Shown: one piece after another, positions 40,325 to 49,851 of the stretch
Layout: each line of letters opens with the position of its first letter
How positions within the stretch are numbered: the stretch's first letter is position 1
NCBI GenBank assembly: GCA_030524545.1
Contig: JAUNGM010000001.1
Location: 124,001 to 188,000 of the forward strand
Source: Eubacteriales bacterium
Lineage (GTDB): Bacteria; Bacillota; Clostridia; Lachnospirales; Lachnospiraceae
DNA: 64,000 nucleotides
Direction: 5' to 3'
Notes under the pieces: model-generated
The model's input: only the letters and a program-made list of their open reading frames with translations
Databases searched by the model: none
Told to the model about the DNA's origin: nothing
Position numbers and translations under genes: made by a program

Positions 40325-42970
40325 TTATACATTTCTTTCAAATACGATCCGATATGTTCCGGAACCCGCCTGTGCCTCCATATAGCATTCTTTCTTTACA
40401 AAGGCCAGCCCAGCCGCTTCCGTAACTTCCGAAGCTTCATCCAGGCGGACGCTGGCAGTAGTATTTGCCGGAATCTGTACGGTAAGAACCGTCCTGCTTC
40501 CCTCTGCTTCCCATTTCACGCGAATCTCGCCATAAACGGAATGATAACTGCCGTCAACATAGCTTAATCCGCCTCCGATTCTCGGATAAATCACACTATG
40601 CCGGAAGCCCGGAGCACTTTCATCAGCTTCGATTCCTGCCATGACACGGTACATCCATTCCCCGATCGCACCATATGCATAATGATTAAAGGAATTCATA
40701 TCCGCACTCCACATACTGCCGTCTTCCTTAATACCGTCCCAGTGCTCCCAGATAGTGGTAGCCCCCATCTTCACCTGATACAGCCAGGACGGAAAATCTT
40801 CTTTCAAAAGCAGATCATACGCCTCTTTTACACAGTGATTCTGGCTCAGTGCATGGCAGAAATACGGCGTGCCCACAAAGCCTGTCACAAGATGTCCGTT
40901 CTCCTTATCCAGAAGACGTTTCAGGCCTTCAACCGTCTTTTCTATGTATTTCTCCGGTGTCAGCCTAAAGTACAGTGCAACGATATGGGCTGTCTGCGTC
41001 TGTGCTGTCATGATACCATTTTCATCAAAAAAAGTATCCTGGAATTTTTTAACAATGGCATCATAGAGCTGCTCATACTCCTGTGCCTCCTCTCTTCCGA
41101 GAGCTTTTGCCATCTTTGCAAACAAGCCTGTCGAATATGCATAATAAGCCGTACACGTCAGATCATTGGGCGTTGCGCCGAAATAGCTTCCCTCTTCTGC
41201 GTCCAGCGCCACCCAGTCCCCGAACTGCAGCTTATAATTCCAGATGTTATCCTCTGAATGGGCTCTCATGAAATTGATCCAGCCCTTCATGCTTTCGTAC
41301 TGCTTCTCAAGAATAGCTTTGTCCCCGTACATAAGATACATCGTCCACGGATTGATCACTGCGGCATCTGCCCACGCGGCCGCGGAATGAGGGCCCTGAC
41401 TCAGAAGCCAGTTACCGTCTGTCCGTCCCTCTTCAATGTTGGGAACTACATGGGGAACGCCTCCCTCCGGTGTCTGATCCACCTCCAGGTCACGAAGCCA
41501 TTTTTTATAAAACGTATACGTATTCATCAGATATGTCGCAGTCCTGCAGAAGATCTGGGCATCTCCTGTCCATCCCAGACGTTCGTCCCTCTGCGGGCAG
41601 TCCGTAGGAACATCCAGGAAATTTCCCTTCAGGCCCCACAGGTAATTGTGATGAAGCTGATTCAGAAGCGGATGGGAACAGGTAATATTTCCCGTGCTTT
41701 CCATTTTGGAATGAAGAGTGTATGCCGTAAAATTTTCCGGCTTTGCCTCTCCCGGCCAGGAAACGATCATGGCATACTGAAAGCCCATATACGTAAAGGT
41801 GGGATGCCATGTGACCGTTTCTTCCCTCGCAAAAGTATATTTCATCGTCGCTTTGGCTTTCCGCAGATTATCCAGATAGACATTTCCGTCTTTATCCAGA
41901 ATTTCAAAACAATGCAGCTCGATCACATCCCCTGGTTTTCCGCTGGCAGTCACCCGGATGCGCCCTGCCAGGTTCTGTCCGAAATCAACGACCTGTTCTC
42001 CTTTCGGTGTTGTAAAGATTCTCCTTGCAGGAAGCTCATCCATAACCCGGACTCTTGCGCCGCTCTGTGCGCGCAGTACGGACACATCAAAAGGTACGAT
42101 CTGTACATCCTTCCAGGTACCTACCGGCACCTCGTCGGCTGCCCATCCCGGAATCTCCAGGGAAGCATCATATATTTCCCCGTCGTAGATTTCCGCAAAA
42201 ACCACAGGAGAATCACAGCCCTTCCAGGACGGATCCGTACAGATCGTTTCCACTTCTCCGTCCTGATAACGGATCACGATCTGCATGGCAAAGCCTGTCT
42301 GATCACCATAGTTGTTTCTGGATTTCGTAAGGCCCATGACGCCTTTGTACCAGCCGGCAGCCAGCTTGGCACCCGCCACGTTTGCGCCCTCCTTCAAACA
42401 ATCGGTCACATCATACGTCTGGTAAAGAAGATGTCTCCGGTAAGATGTCCAGCCGGGAGTCATCTCATCCTCCCCTACTTTTTTCCCGTTTAAATAGAAC
42501 TGATACAGTCCAAGTGCAGTCGTATAGGCATACGCTTCTTTGATTTCTTTTTTTACCTCAAACAATCCGCGGACATACGTTCCTTTGGAAACCTCTTTAT
42601 ACGAATCATCTGTCTCTCCGGAAACAAACGGTGCCTTCCACGGCTCTTCCATAAGAGAAGTCACAAAGCTTCCTGTCTCACTCCAGCCGCTTTCTTCCGT
42701 TCCGTCATTCACGCGCACCCGCACATAATATCTCCTTGCAGCTTCCGGTCGGACGCCTTCCGCAAAAACATGTGCAGATTCATCTGACGTGATCATTCCG
42801 CTGTCATAGAGAAGAGAGCCAAACGTCTCATCTTCTCCGATCTGAAGCTGATAAGCGTGCTGCACCACATTCTTTCTGTCACTGCCGATTTCCCAGCCAA
42901 ACTGCGGCATTTTTGCCACGCCTTCCGGGTTTCTTTCATAATCCATATAGATTTTTCTGATCTCAAGCAT
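40325..42970 (-). CDS. GH78 alpha-L-rhamnosidase
   Basis: An 881-residue enzyme with the layout of GH78: N-terminal beta-sandwich domains (about 1-340), an (alpha/alpha)6 catalytic barrel, and a C-terminal beta domain. The catalytic stretch DCPQRDERLGWTGDAQ, with acid and base residues, is diagnostic, as is HYAYGAIGEWMYR. It releases terminal alpha-L-rhamnose from plant glycans or glycosides. There is no signal peptide, so it acts in the cytoplasm. The ATG at 42970 has GGAGG 8 bases upstream. It lies between the BKACE gene and the YesM-type kinase gene. Confidence 0.95.
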   Translation of the reverse strand: MLEIRKIYMDYERNPEGVAKMPQFGWEIGSDRKNVVQHAYQLQIGEDETFGSLLYDSGMITSDESAHVFAEGVRPEAARRYYVRVRVNDGTEESGWSETGSFVTSLMEEPWKAPFVSGETDDSYKEVSKGTYVRGLFEVKKEIKEAYAYTTALGLYQFYLNGKKVGEDEMTPGWTSYRRHLLYQTYDVTDCLKEGANVAGAKLAAGWYKGVMGLTKSRNNYGDQTGFAMQIVIRYQDGEVETICTDPSWKGCDSPVVFAEIYDGEIYDASLEIPGWAADEVPVGTWKDVQIVPFDVSVLRAQSGARVRVMDELPARRIFTTPKGEQVVDFGQNLAGRIRVTASGKPGDVIELHCFEILDKDGNVYLDNLRKAKATMKYTFAREETVTWHPTFTYMGFQYAMIVSWPGEAKPENFTAYTLHSKMESTGNITCSHPLLNQLHHNYLWGLKGNFLDVPTDCPQRDERLGWTGDAQIFCRTATYLMNTYTFYKKWLRDLEVDQTPEGGVPHVVPNIEEGRTDGNWLLSQGPHSAAAWADAAVINPWTMYLMYGDKAILEKQYESMKGWINFMRAHSEDNIWNYKLQFGDWVALDAEEGSYFGATPNDLTCTAYYAYSTGLFAKMAKALGREEAQEYEQLYDAIVKKFQDTFFDENGIMTAQTQTAHIVALYFRLTPEKYIEKTVEGLKRLLDKENGHLVTGFVGTPYFCHALSQNHCVKEAYDLLLKEDFPSWLYQVKMGATTIWEHWDGIKEDGSMWSADMNSFNHYAYGAIGEWMYRVMAGIEADESAPGFRHSVIYPRIGGGLSYVDGSYHSVYGEIRVKWEAEGSRTVLTVQIPANTTASVRLDEASEVTEAAGLAFVKKECYMEAQAGSGTYRIVFERNV

Positions 42971-43024
42971 CCCTGAAACCTCCATTTTTCCTTAATCAAC
43001 TTTCCTTTACGGCAATACCTGCAT

Positions 43025-43831
43025 TCAGCAGTTATGCCCCTTCAGCTTCAAAATCTCCCTTGCTTCATCCGGTGTGGCAGGTTCCAGGCCCATGGCCCGT
43101 ATCAGGACAGCCAATTTCTCTACAACCTGATAATTATACTCTGCGTTCACGCCATCAGAAAGGTAAGCACTGTCTTCAAATCCCACACGCACCACCGTTG
43201 CTCCCATGGCAATCGCCATAGCAAGGAAGGTCCAGTTATCCCTTCCAAAATGAGTAACACCCCAAAGAGCATCTGACGGCACAAAGGAACGAAATGCACT
43301 GAGCATTTCCGGGGTTGGCTGCATGCCTCCCTTATGTCCGAATACCAGGTTAAAAAGCTGCGGTTCGGCAAAAGGCTGTTCCCTTTTTACCAGCTCCATA
43401 TTATAGAGCATTCCGATATCAAACACCTCTGTTTCCGGCAGAATCCCTCTTTGATATACCGCATCCGCACAATAGCGGATATCCTCAAAAGAGTTGATGT
43501 ATACAGCCTCTCCAAGATTGGTGCTGCCGCCGTTCAGGGACGCACTCTCCACCTTCTCATAATCCAGCGGGTTGCATCTTTCCTGAATGTTCATGCCGGA
43601 AACGCCGCCTGTGGATGCCTGTACCACCACGTCTGTCCTCTTCAGGATTTCTTCAAAACACTCAGTCATATAAGAAATATCCGGTGTCAGGCTTCCGTCC
43701 GGCTTCCGGCAGTGCAGGTGGCACATGGCCGCACCCGCCCGTACGCTTTTTTCCACATCTTCAGCCAGCTTCACTGCATCCACACTTGTCCCTGCCGCTA
43801 CAGGCGCCAGGGAAATGATTACTTTTCTCAT
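43025..43831 (-). CDS. BKACE family enzyme (3-keto acid cleavage, DUF849)
   Basis: A 268-residue TIM-barrel protein of the beta-keto acid cleavage enzyme family, whose members split beta-keto acids with acetyl-CoA to give acetoacetate and a new acyl-CoA. Metal-binding His38 and His40 are in CHLHCR, and the late VRVGFEDSAYL supplies the metal-site Glu. QASTGGVSGM and FGHKGGMQPTP also fit. The classic substrate is 3-keto-5-aminohexanoate, but most subfamilies act on other keto acids. In this locus the substrate is more likely derived from a sugar acid. It lies next to a DUF1537 acid-sugar kinase gene. Confidence 0.87.
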   Translation of the reverse strand: MRKVIISLAPVAAGTSVDAVKLAEDVEKSVRAGAAMCHLHCRKPDGSLTPDISYMTECFEEILKRTDVVVQASTGGVSGMNIQERCNPLDYEKVESASLNGGSTNLGEAVYINSFEDIRYCADAVYQRGILPETEVFDIGMLYNMELVKREQPFAEPQLFNLVFGHKGGMQPTPEMLSAFRSFVPSDALWGVTHFGRDNWTFLAMAIAMGATVVRVGFEDSAYLSDGVNAEYNYQVVEKLAVLIRAMGLEPATPDEAREILKLKGHNC

Positions 43832-43911
43832 GGAAATCCCTCGCTTTCCTCAAATTTATCTATAATTTCTGTTTTTTCATATTTTGGGTTCGTCATATAG
43901 ATCAGCTCAGA

Positions 43912-45342
43912 TCACGTCAATTCTTCCACAATCTCCCGCAGGGTAGAGACCTCCCCTACATTTCCCGGGAAAATCACATAAGGCATTCCCGGAAATTTGC
44001 TCTCCGCACCTGTCATCCAGACGGGGATTCCCTTCTTTGCCTGCCCCATGACCGTTGCTTTCTGCACGCGGAGTGCTTTGGTTCCGACATCGGAGGAGGT
44101 AATTCCGCCTTTGGCAATAATGAATCTTGGCTTAATCGTAAGCTTGCCGATAATGCTGGTTACAGCCTCCGAAATCTCAACAGAAATTTTCAGGAGCGCT
44201 TCTTTATCCATGGCCTCAGGTGCCAGAAGAGTTCTGCTGGTATAGATCACGGCTGTCCGCCCCGTTAAGATACAATCTTCTGCCTTCTTTACAGTTTTTT
44301 CAACCTCTGTGATCAGCCCGCCCTCCTCAAAGGATGTATTGACATCAAACTCCATAAATTCCAGGTTCTTGTGCGACTTCTTCAAACAGTTCAACTGATC
44401 CGTTGTCTTTTTTACATGGGAACCAACCAGCACGATACCGCCGTTTTTCTCAGATTTCACCAAATCTTCTCCTGACAAAAGGGGCTTGTCGGAAATCTGC
44501 CCGATTACTTTCGGAAGCGCTGCTGCTGTTCTTGCAAGAAAATGCTTTCCTTCCTTCACAGCAAGGGCCAGAACCGAACAGAATACTTTCAAATCCTCAT
44601 ATGTCACTGCATTTACGATTACCTTTGCCATATCAGTCGCACCAAGCAGCTTCCGGAGGATGCCGTCTGTGTCAAAAGCCCGCAGTTCTTCCAGGGAAAT
44701 GGTGATGCAGGAAACAGCCGGGGATTTCCCTTTTGTCTTTTCTTCCACATATTCTCTCAAATCAGATGCCTGATAGCCAAAGGTCTTGTCTTTTGCAAAT
44801 TCCGTCATTCCTGCAGGGACAAGCTTGTCTTTTTCTTTCACATAATGAACATTTCCAAAGGTAAAACGTCCTCCTTCCGGAAAAAACGGACATAAGATTT
44901 CTCCGTCTACGCAGAGATTTCCCTCTTTTTCTAATTCTTCCCTGAGAACATCCATTTCCAGCGGATAATGTCCGCGAAGCGTGGAATCACCTCTGGAAAT
45001 CAGGAAAAATTCCTTTCCCAATTCTTTCGAAACTTTGCAGATACGCTGTGCGATCTCCCGATGGACACGCACCGTTTCCTCCTCGGAAAAACTGCGGGAA
45101 TTTGTCAGGATAAAAAACATGGTGGTTTTCTCCAGAAATCCCTGACGGATCGACTCTTCCTCCCAGTCCGTATAAACAGAAATATCATGCACTGTCTGGA
45201 CTCCTGTAGGATCATCATCCAGAACAATGATCTTTTTTTCGAATCCCTGAAGACTCTGCTGCAAAAGTTTTTCTGCCCGTTTTGCATCCGGGCAGCCCAG
45301 CTCTGCAAGAGTCTTTACAGGTAATTTTTTCAATTCTGTCAT
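43912..45342 (-). CDS. Four-carbon acid sugar kinase family protein (DUF1537)
   Basis: A 476-residue kinase of the DUF1537 family, which includes D-threonate, D-erythronate and 3-oxo-isoapionate kinases. The N-terminal domain has the DDDPTGVQT motif and SRGDSTLRGHYP, which bind the acid sugar. The C-terminal nucleotide-binding domain has VGSHVKKTTDQL, AKGGITSSDV and FPGNVG. The ATG at 45342 has GAGGAGG upstream; a longer reading is not favoured. It sits between the GH127 and BKACE genes, suggesting that a sugar released by the hydrolases becomes an aldonate-like acid that is phosphorylated here. The oxidising enzyme is not seen in this window. Confidence 0.87.
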   Translation of the reverse strand: MTELKKLPVKTLAELGCPDAKRAEKLLQQSLQGFEKKIIVLDDDPTGVQTVHDISVYTDWEEESIRQGFLEKTTMFFILTNSRSFSEEETVRVHREIAQRICKVSKELGKEFFLISRGDSTLRGHYPLEMDVLREELEKEGNLCVDGEILCPFFPEGGRFTFGNVHYVKEKDKLVPAGMTEFAKDKTFGYQASDLREYVEEKTKGKSPAVSCITISLEELRAFDTDGILRKLLGATDMAKVIVNAVTYEDLKVFCSVLALAVKEGKHFLARTAAALPKVIGQISDKPLLSGEDLVKSEKNGGIVLVGSHVKKTTDQLNCLKKSHKNLEFMEFDVNTSFEEGGLITEVEKTVKKAEDCILTGRTAVIYTSRTLLAPEAMDKEALLKISVEISEAVTSIIGKLTIKPRFIIAKGGITSSDVGTKALRVQKATVMGQAKKGIPVWMTGAESKFPGMPYVIFPGNVGEVSTLREIVEELT

Positions 45343-45373
45343 GATTTCCTCCTCATGCCGTACTTCTCTGTTT

Positions 45374-47335
45374 TTACTCAATATAAGCTATCGGGAACCA
45401 GATACGCATCTCACCGAACTCCCGGTTGTCCCATGCAAAATACGGGATAAAACGCACCGGCTTTTTCGTCATTCCCTGATAGGAAAGTGTCTGATAGAGT
45501 GCTTTTCTGTCAAAGCCCGAACGATCCAGACAATACTGCTCCGTCTCTAAAGCTTTGACTGTTCTTCCTTCGATATCAAAGTCGGTCTCCTGAAAATCCG
45601 CTTTCAGATCCAGATAAAGATCGTCCAGACTCTCCGCTTCCGTGTCTGTTCCTTCACAGCAATATACAAGAGGTCCGCACTCAATAGCGGCCTGTCCCGC
45701 CGTTTCCTCTACCATATTGTTCGCTACGGTATAACGCACCGGCATATCAAGCAGCAACTGTACGTCCATCTTTTCAGGGACTTCAATCAAGATTTCCTGA
45801 TATGTACCGGATTCCTCCGGTGTAATCTTCCGTTCCTGTCCGTTTACCCGGATGAAGCCGCTCTTTGCCCATCCGGGGATCCGTACCTTCAGGGTAAATG
45901 GCACTGCTGATTTTACCTGCTCTGCCGTAAACCGGATGCTTCCCCGGAAGGGATATTCCGTCTCCTGTACAAGAACAAAGGACGCACCGTTTTCCAGACG
46001 GATATTGGCTCTGTTTGCCCCGTACATGCCTGTCCAAACACTGTCAGCAGAAACCATATAGGCATACTCGCTGGACTGTGCCACAGTCCTGGCAAGATTT
46101 GGCGGGCAGCAGTAACTTAAAATATATTCGCTTCTGGTACGGGGCCAGATCAGTTCAAAGTCCAGTTCCTTCGTTCTTCTCAGCATATTTTCGTAGAAAA
46201 AACGCTTGCCGTCCATGCTCAGTGCCGCAAGATTGGTATTCAGCATCATCCGTTCCAGCACATCAAAATACTCTGCTTCCGGTTCAAGCTGAAACATCCG
46301 GTATGCCCAGAAAACACCGCCGAGAGACGCACAGGTCTCGTTGTAGGCAGTAATATTGGGAAGCTGATACTCATAGCCGTATGCCTGATGAACGATCTGA
46401 TGGATGAAGAAATTGCCGTAGGGGGATGCACCGTTGTACAGCGCACCGCATCCGCCTGTCAGATACAGTTTTTTATCTACCAGGCTTCTCCAGACCTTAT
46501 GCAGGACCTCCAGATATTCTTCATCCATTTCCTCCATACAAAGATCCGCAACACCGGCATACAGGTAATTGGCTCGTACCGCATGTCCGATGATCCTGTC
46601 ATGCTGCTTTAGGGGGATCCTGTCCTGATTGTCATCCAGGCCGTCCTTCACGCTGTCGCGCAATGCAATGGCACGTTTGGCAAGATTCAGATAGCGTTTG
46701 TCTCCGGTTGTACGGTACATTTCCACCAGGCCCATGTAGTGAGACGGGCATACGGCCGTTTTCACTTCTCCCAGGCGTTCTGCCTCTGCATACAGGTTTT
46801 CCAGATAATCCGCGGTGCGGACAGCAACATTCAGGAACGTATCTTTTCCTGTCATTCTTTTATGGTGGCACGCCGCAGTAAACATATGCCCGAAATTATA
46901 TACCTCAAAATCATTGATATCACCCATTCTGGAAACACCGTTGTGTTTCATTTCACCAATGATCTGCTTTGTGGAAAGATAGCCGTCCGGCTGCTGGGCT
47001 TTGGCAATCAGCGCCACATATTCCTCAATCTTATCCAGAAGCTCCTGTTTGCCCGTTTTGTATGCCGTGTAGATGGCGGATTCCATCCATTTATAAAAAT
47101 CTCCGTCGCCAAATACGGTTCCGTCAAAATCACCCTCCGATTCTCCTGCACAGATTTTGAAGTTTTCTACGACATGGCTGATGTCTTTGCTTTCAAACAT
47201 ATGCTGAAGCTGGGGAACCGTACTCTCGGCACAGGTATCAAAACGCTCCTTCCAGAGTCCCGATGTCCATGTTACATCCAGTCCATCCAGTGGATAAACC
47301 CTGGCAAATTGTGATCTCTTTGTATCAGTCAGCAT
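45374..47335 (-). CDS. GH127 beta-L-arabinofuranosidase (DUF1680)
   Basis: A 653-residue (alpha/alpha)6-barrel enzyme matching HypBA1. The cysteine pair in SYCCPPNLARTV holds the nucleophile cysteine used by this family, with a metal-binding Glu/Cys site and the ETCASLGGVFWAYRM segment. C-terminal beta domains include GPLVYCCEGTD. The family releases beta-L-arabinofuranose, though members with other specificities, such as acting on acidic sugars, are known. It has no signal peptide and is cytoplasmic. The ATG at 47335 has GAGGAGAA upstream. Confidence 0.92.
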   Translation of the reverse strand: MLTDTKRSQFARVYPLDGLDVTWTSGLWKERFDTCAESTVPQLQHMFESKDISHVVENFKICAGESEGDFDGTVFGDGDFYKWMESAIYTAYKTGKQELLDKIEEYVALIAKAQQPDGYLSTKQIIGEMKHNGVSRMGDINDFEVYNFGHMFTAACHHKRMTGKDTFLNVAVRTADYLENLYAEAERLGEVKTAVCPSHYMGLVEMYRTTGDKRYLNLAKRAIALRDSVKDGLDDNQDRIPLKQHDRIIGHAVRANYLYAGVADLCMEEMDEEYLEVLHKVWRSLVDKKLYLTGGCGALYNGASPYGNFFIHQIVHQAYGYEYQLPNITAYNETCASLGGVFWAYRMFQLEPEAEYFDVLERMMLNTNLAALSMDGKRFFYENMLRRTKELDFELIWPRTRSEYILSYCCPPNLARTVAQSSEYAYMVSADSVWTGMYGANRANIRLENGASFVLVQETEYPFRGSIRFTAEQVKSAVPFTLKVRIPGWAKSGFIRVNGQERKITPEESGTYQEILIEVPEKMDVQLLLDMPVRYTVANNMVEETAGQAAIECGPLVYCCEGTDTEAESLDDLYLDLKADFQETDFDIEGRTVKALETEQYCLDRSGFDRKALYQTLSYQGMTKKPVRFIPYFAWDNREFGEMRIWFPIAYIE

Positions 47336-47385
47336 GTTGGTTCTCCTCTCGATTGCATTTCTCTTTTTCTTGTCCGTTTTTCATT

Positions 47386-48057
47386 CTATTTGATTCCTTT
47401 TGCTTCCAGAGCACTGCGAAGTGCGGATGCACCGAAACGCGGGCTGGAGAATACCGGTTTTCCGGTTTTTTCCCGGATTACCTCTTCCGCATAGGCCATC
47501 GAGCCCTGTGCCAGAAGAATAACATCTGCACGATCACTGATCTCGGCTGCTTTGCTGCAGAGCATTTCTTTAAACTGTTCCTGATCAATCCCAAAAGCTC
47601 CGTCAATCAGTCCGTCTGTCAGAGACACATGACGGTTCATCTCCCTTGCTGCGCGAAGGATCGTATTCTTTGTAGGCTCCAGTGTGGTAGGCAGTGTTGC
47701 AAGGACACCGATCCGGCTTCCGCTGCGTACGGCTTCCCTGCACATTTCTTCGTCAATCCGTACAATGGGGATTCCTGTATATCTTCCGATATCCTGTGCG
47801 GCGTCTGCCACTTCTCCTACGGAAGAGCAGCAGTTCAGTACCGCATCCGCTCCGTCAGAAACAGCCTGCATATACATGCCCACAAGGCGGGCCGCAGCCC
47901 CTGCGGTCACATAGCCATGTTCCCGTACCTCCGCAAGAATAGACGGATCTTCATAATTCATGATCTCCGGCCGGTCACCCAGATTTTTCCGGATTTCCTC
48001 ATTTACCATCTGAATCAGTTCCGGTGTTGTACTTGTATATACGATTCCAACTTTCAT
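47386..48057 (-). CDS. Aspartate/glutamate racemase superfamily protein
   Basis: A 223-residue protein of the Asp/Glu/hydantoin racemase superfamily. The first active-site cysteine is present in LNCCSSVGE. The second, usually in G-C-T, is replaced by LAQGSM, so a two-base racemase mechanism is doubtful; a decarboxylase or isomerase role is possible. It lies between the DUF5605 hydrolase and GH127 genes, which suggests processing of a carboxylic-acid intermediate linked to the neighbouring BKACE and DUF1537 genes. The exact substrate is unknown. GAGAGGAG precedes the ATG at 48057. Confidence 0.75.
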   Translation of the reverse strand: MKVGIVYTSTTPELIQMVNEEIRKNLGDRPEIMNYEDPSILAEVREHGYVTAGAAARLVGMYMQAVSDGADAVLNCCSSVGEVADAAQDIGRYTGIPIVRIDEEMCREAVRSGSRIGVLATLPTTLEPTKNTILRAAREMNRHVSLTDGLIDGAFGIDQEQFKEMLCSKAAEISDRADVILLAQGSMAYAEEVIREKTGKPVFSSPRFGASALRSALEAKGIK

Positions 48058-48098
48058 AGTTCTTCTCCTCTCAGTCTCCTTAATTTATTCTTCGCCGT

Positions 48099-49649
48099 TT
48101 ATTTTTCACATTTTTCGCAGTTTGTCTTTTTCAGGTGGACAGCCATATATTTTCTTCCCGGAAGCTCTACACGGAACTTTCCTTTTCCTGTTCCCTGCTT
48201 TTCGATGGTCATATTCCAGGTATCGATCACTTCGATCTCGAATTCCGTTTCCGGATCAATCTCAAATTCTTTAAAACACGGTCTTGTAAATCCGTAATAA
48301 AACAGATAATAGGATTTCACTTTTTTCAGAAATTCACATTCCGGCACAGCGCATACGCAGTCCCATTTCCAGTCATAGGGTGCCAGTCCCAACCCCGGTG
48401 TCTCACAAAGAATGTCATAAAGGAAGCCGAATCGTTTGTGGCTTTCTCCGCGCAGCACGCCTCCGTGGGACCACCACAGTACGTTTTCCGGATTCATCAG
48501 CGTCTCTCCATGCCCTGCATAGCCGCCCCGGCAAGCAGCTTCCCAGAATCTGCGCAGAAGCTCTTCACCGTCAATATTTCCCCATCCGAACTGAATATTA
48601 CCTTCATAGCAGATTTCATCCAGGATCACCGGCTTTTTATACCTTGCTCTCCAGGTATCCACATATTCCGCAGAAAGATACGGCTCCTGTCTCTGAATGC
48701 TGCAGTGCGTCACCCACGGACGGCTGTAATCATAAAATCCGTGGCAGTTATGAATGGAACGGAGATGGCTGTATTTATCCTCTTTACAGATAATTTCAGC
48801 ATAGCGTTCCCAGTCTGCGATGGTTTTATGTTCCATCAGGTCGTATTCATTTGCAAGTGACCACCAGACATTTCGATATGCCGCAAATCTTGCAATCACA
48901 TACTTCCAGTAAAGATCATCCTGTTCCTTTGTCATACAGGAAAATCCCCATCGGTCATAAGGATGCATCACGATCAGATCAGCTTCAATTCCAAGCTTCT
49001 GCAATTCCAGGATACATGTTTCAATATGCCGGAAATGTGCGGGATGAAATCTTGTAAAATCCCAGTGGTTTCCCTCCGTTTTTCCCGTATAAAAGGAAAA
49101 ATTCTCTTTGGTAAGGACACTGCTGTCCATGGGTGTTCCCTCATAGGGATAGCTTCTGGGTTCCCCCAGATTGTAGTCATAATGTTTTGGAAAAATACAG
49201 AAACGGATTTTATTGAAACGCGCCTCTTTCAGGCTCCTGAGCGTCTGGGCAATCCGCTCGTCAGACTGAAGTTCCCAGACATAACAGGTGGTTCCAACAG
49301 AATAATAGGGAGTTCCGTCCTCATAGGCCAGATGGTATGTCCCTGCCACACGCACAGGACCATGATTTCCCTCCCTGGGAGATGTCACGAGAAATTCACC
49401 GGTCACTTCTTCCTTCAGAAACGATGCGCGGACACAAAAACAATACCTCCCCTCAAAAGAAGGCATGAAACGGACTTTATATATCCCGGCTCCGTCGTAA
49501 AACCCCTTCACTGTCACCGTCTGGTTTTCTGCATAAAAATCCGCAGAAATCTTCTGCTCGACAAAAGGGTTTCCCGTTTCCGGTCCCAAACAGGAAAGTT
49601 CAAAAACGCCCCACTTTTCTGTCTGGCTTTCGTATTGAATTGTGTTCAT
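48099..49649 (-). CDS. DUF5060/DUF4038/DUF5605 glycoside hydrolase (apiosidase-like)
   Basis: A 516-residue protein with an N-terminal beta-sandwich (about 1-95, DUF5060-like), a central TIM barrel of the DUF4038 type, and a C-terminal beta domain (DUF5605-like). The acid/base Glu is in WWSLANEYDLM and a probable nucleophile Glu in PVILDEICYEG, the clan-A pattern. DUF4038 proteins include the GH140 apiosidase of rhamnogalacturonan II, but they are diverse. The ATG at 49649 has GGAGACAAATC upstream; about 54 further codons to 49811 run through the promoter and are not counted. It is the first gene after the promoter at 49698-49726. Confidence 0.78.
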   Translation of the reverse strand: MNTIQYESQTEKWGVFELSCLGPETGNPFVEQKISADFYAENQTVTVKGFYDGAGIYKVRFMPSFEGRYCFCVRASFLKEEVTGEFLVTSPREGNHGPVRVAGTYHLAYEDGTPYYSVGTTCYVWELQSDERIAQTLRSLKEARFNKIRFCIFPKHYDYNLGEPRSYPYEGTPMDSSVLTKENFSFYTGKTEGNHWDFTRFHPAHFRHIETCILELQKLGIEADLIVMHPYDRWGFSCMTKEQDDLYWKYVIARFAAYRNVWWSLANEYDLMEHKTIADWERYAEIICKEDKYSHLRSIHNCHGFYDYSRPWVTHCSIQRQEPYLSAEYVDTWRARYKKPVILDEICYEGNIQFGWGNIDGEELLRRFWEAACRGGYAGHGETLMNPENVLWWSHGGVLRGESHKRFGFLYDILCETPGLGLAPYDWKWDCVCAVPECEFLKKVKSYYLFYYGFTRPCFKEFEIDPETEFEIEVIDTWNMTIEKQGTGKGKFRVELPGRKYMAVHLKKTNCEKCEK

Positions 49650-49697
49650 GATTTGTCTCCAATCACAAAGTATTTCAGAATCCCGGTAGTGCAGTAA

Positions 49698-49726
49698 ATT
49701 ATACCAGCTTTTTATGAATTTTGCCA
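49698..49726 (-). promoter_or_regulatory. Main promoter of the polysaccharide utilisation locus
   Basis: Minus strand TGGCAA, 17 bases, TATAAT, about 48 bases before the first hydrolase start. The downstream genes have gaps of under 90 bases down to 40267, so they can form one long message. Confidence 0.65.
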
Positions 49727-49811
49727 CCTTTTCTGAATTGTTTATATAAATGTTTATATCTTTTTTTGTAAAATAATTATTTTCTTTCATAAGGCACGTA
49801 AAAAGTACCAC

Positions 49812-49845
49812 AAAAAAACAGCGCCGGTTTTTATTCCTGACGCTG
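49812..49845 (-). terminator. Terminator after the patatin-like gene
   Basis: On the minus strand CAGCG pairs with CGCTG (extended by a G-T pair) over a long loop, followed by seven T residues. It lies just past the stop at 49852. Confidence 0.7.
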
Positions 49846-49851
49846 CTGATC

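Noticed and set aside
41258-42493. A plus-strand open frame of 411 codons opposite the rhamnosidase gene
   Set aside because: Antisense to a conserved GH78 gene, no recognised motif and a composition like other antisense frames.
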